Assembly (NCBI GenBank): GCA_030639035.1
Contig: DAOWDM010000093.1
Coordinates: 1 to 5,198 of the forward strand
Reading direction: 5' to 3'
DNA length: 5,198 nt
DNA from: Alphaproteobacteria bacterium
Lineage (GTDB): Bacteria > Pseudomonadota > Alphaproteobacteria > DAOWDM01
Shown here in pieces: positions 5,123 through 5,198 of the stretch (the stretch's first letter is position 1; the number at the start of each line of letters is the position of its first letter). Under the pieces are notes generated by a model. That model did no database searches. It saw nothing but the letters and a program-made list of their open reading frames with translations, and was not told where the DNA came from. The position numbers were made by a program, and so were the translations under genes.

Positions 5123-5198
5123 CCTGTAGACTGTATGCTTAATTTCGTTTGAGGTTTCGGTAAAAGTTTTCATGAGAACCAAGAGCCAAAAGAGTAAT
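5123..5198. other. 76-bp tail without recognisable feature
   Basis: No terminator hairpin with a T-run is visible after the BON stop codon. An ATG at 5172 opens nine codons to the window edge but lacks a ribosome site, so I do not call a gene. Confidence 0.4.

Noticed and set aside
5172..5198. Start of a further gene at the right edge
   Set aside because: Only nine codons are visible and there is no Shine-Dalgarno sequence before the ATG.

Overview
The window looks like the right-hand part of a small integrative element (phage-satellite-like or plasmid-like) in a Gram-negative bacterium, followed by what is probably a resident host gene. All recognisable genes are on the + strand and the DNA is AT-rich throughout. 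The best taxonomic clue is the last gene, a double-BON-domain envelope lipoprotein. Its layout (a GC-T-Y segment after the lipobox, YNGDVFLVGEYES in the first BON domain, a WSTN segment in the second) resembles, from memory, BON proteins of Desulfovibrio-type Desulfobacterota. This assignment is an inference, with moderate to low confidence.

Layout: (1) 1-99 is the last 32 codons of a tyrosine recombinase (integrase) whose body lies left of the window. (2) 100-647 has no intact gene. It holds a good sigma70-type promoter match, a broken 34-codon reading frame and 12-bp direct repeats that could be recombinase or excisionase sites. (3) 648-890 is a small winged-HTH protein of the AlpA/excisionase kind. 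(4) 891-1148 is a non-coding leader with two hairpins and two perfect palindromes. (5) 1149-4028 is a 959-residue replication protein that joins a VirE_N/BT4734-like primase-type domain, a PriCT-like linker, and a superfamily 2 helicase core with a cysteine cluster between Walker A and Walker B. (6) 4029-4567 is non-coding and highly structured: an AT-rich palindromic tract, then a 180-nt element closed by a perfect 17-bp inverted repeat enclosing further hairpins, and finally the promoter of the next gene. (7) 4568-5122 encodes the BON lipoprotein. (8) 5123-5198 is a short tail with nothing recognisable.

How it may work together: the order int - AlpA-like - primase/helicase on one strand matches the core of Gram-negative phage-inducible satellites and related replicating integrative elements. 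The integrase would move the element, the small HTH protein would control excision or transcription, and the primase-helicase would replicate the excised form, perhaps from the structured region just downstream. The BON gene has its own promoter and ribosome binding site and is likely host DNA or cargo.

The most noteworthy items are the 180-nt structured element next to the replication gene and the unusual primase + SF2 helicase + Cys-cluster architecture. Attachment-site copies could not be identified, so the element's right boundary is unknown.
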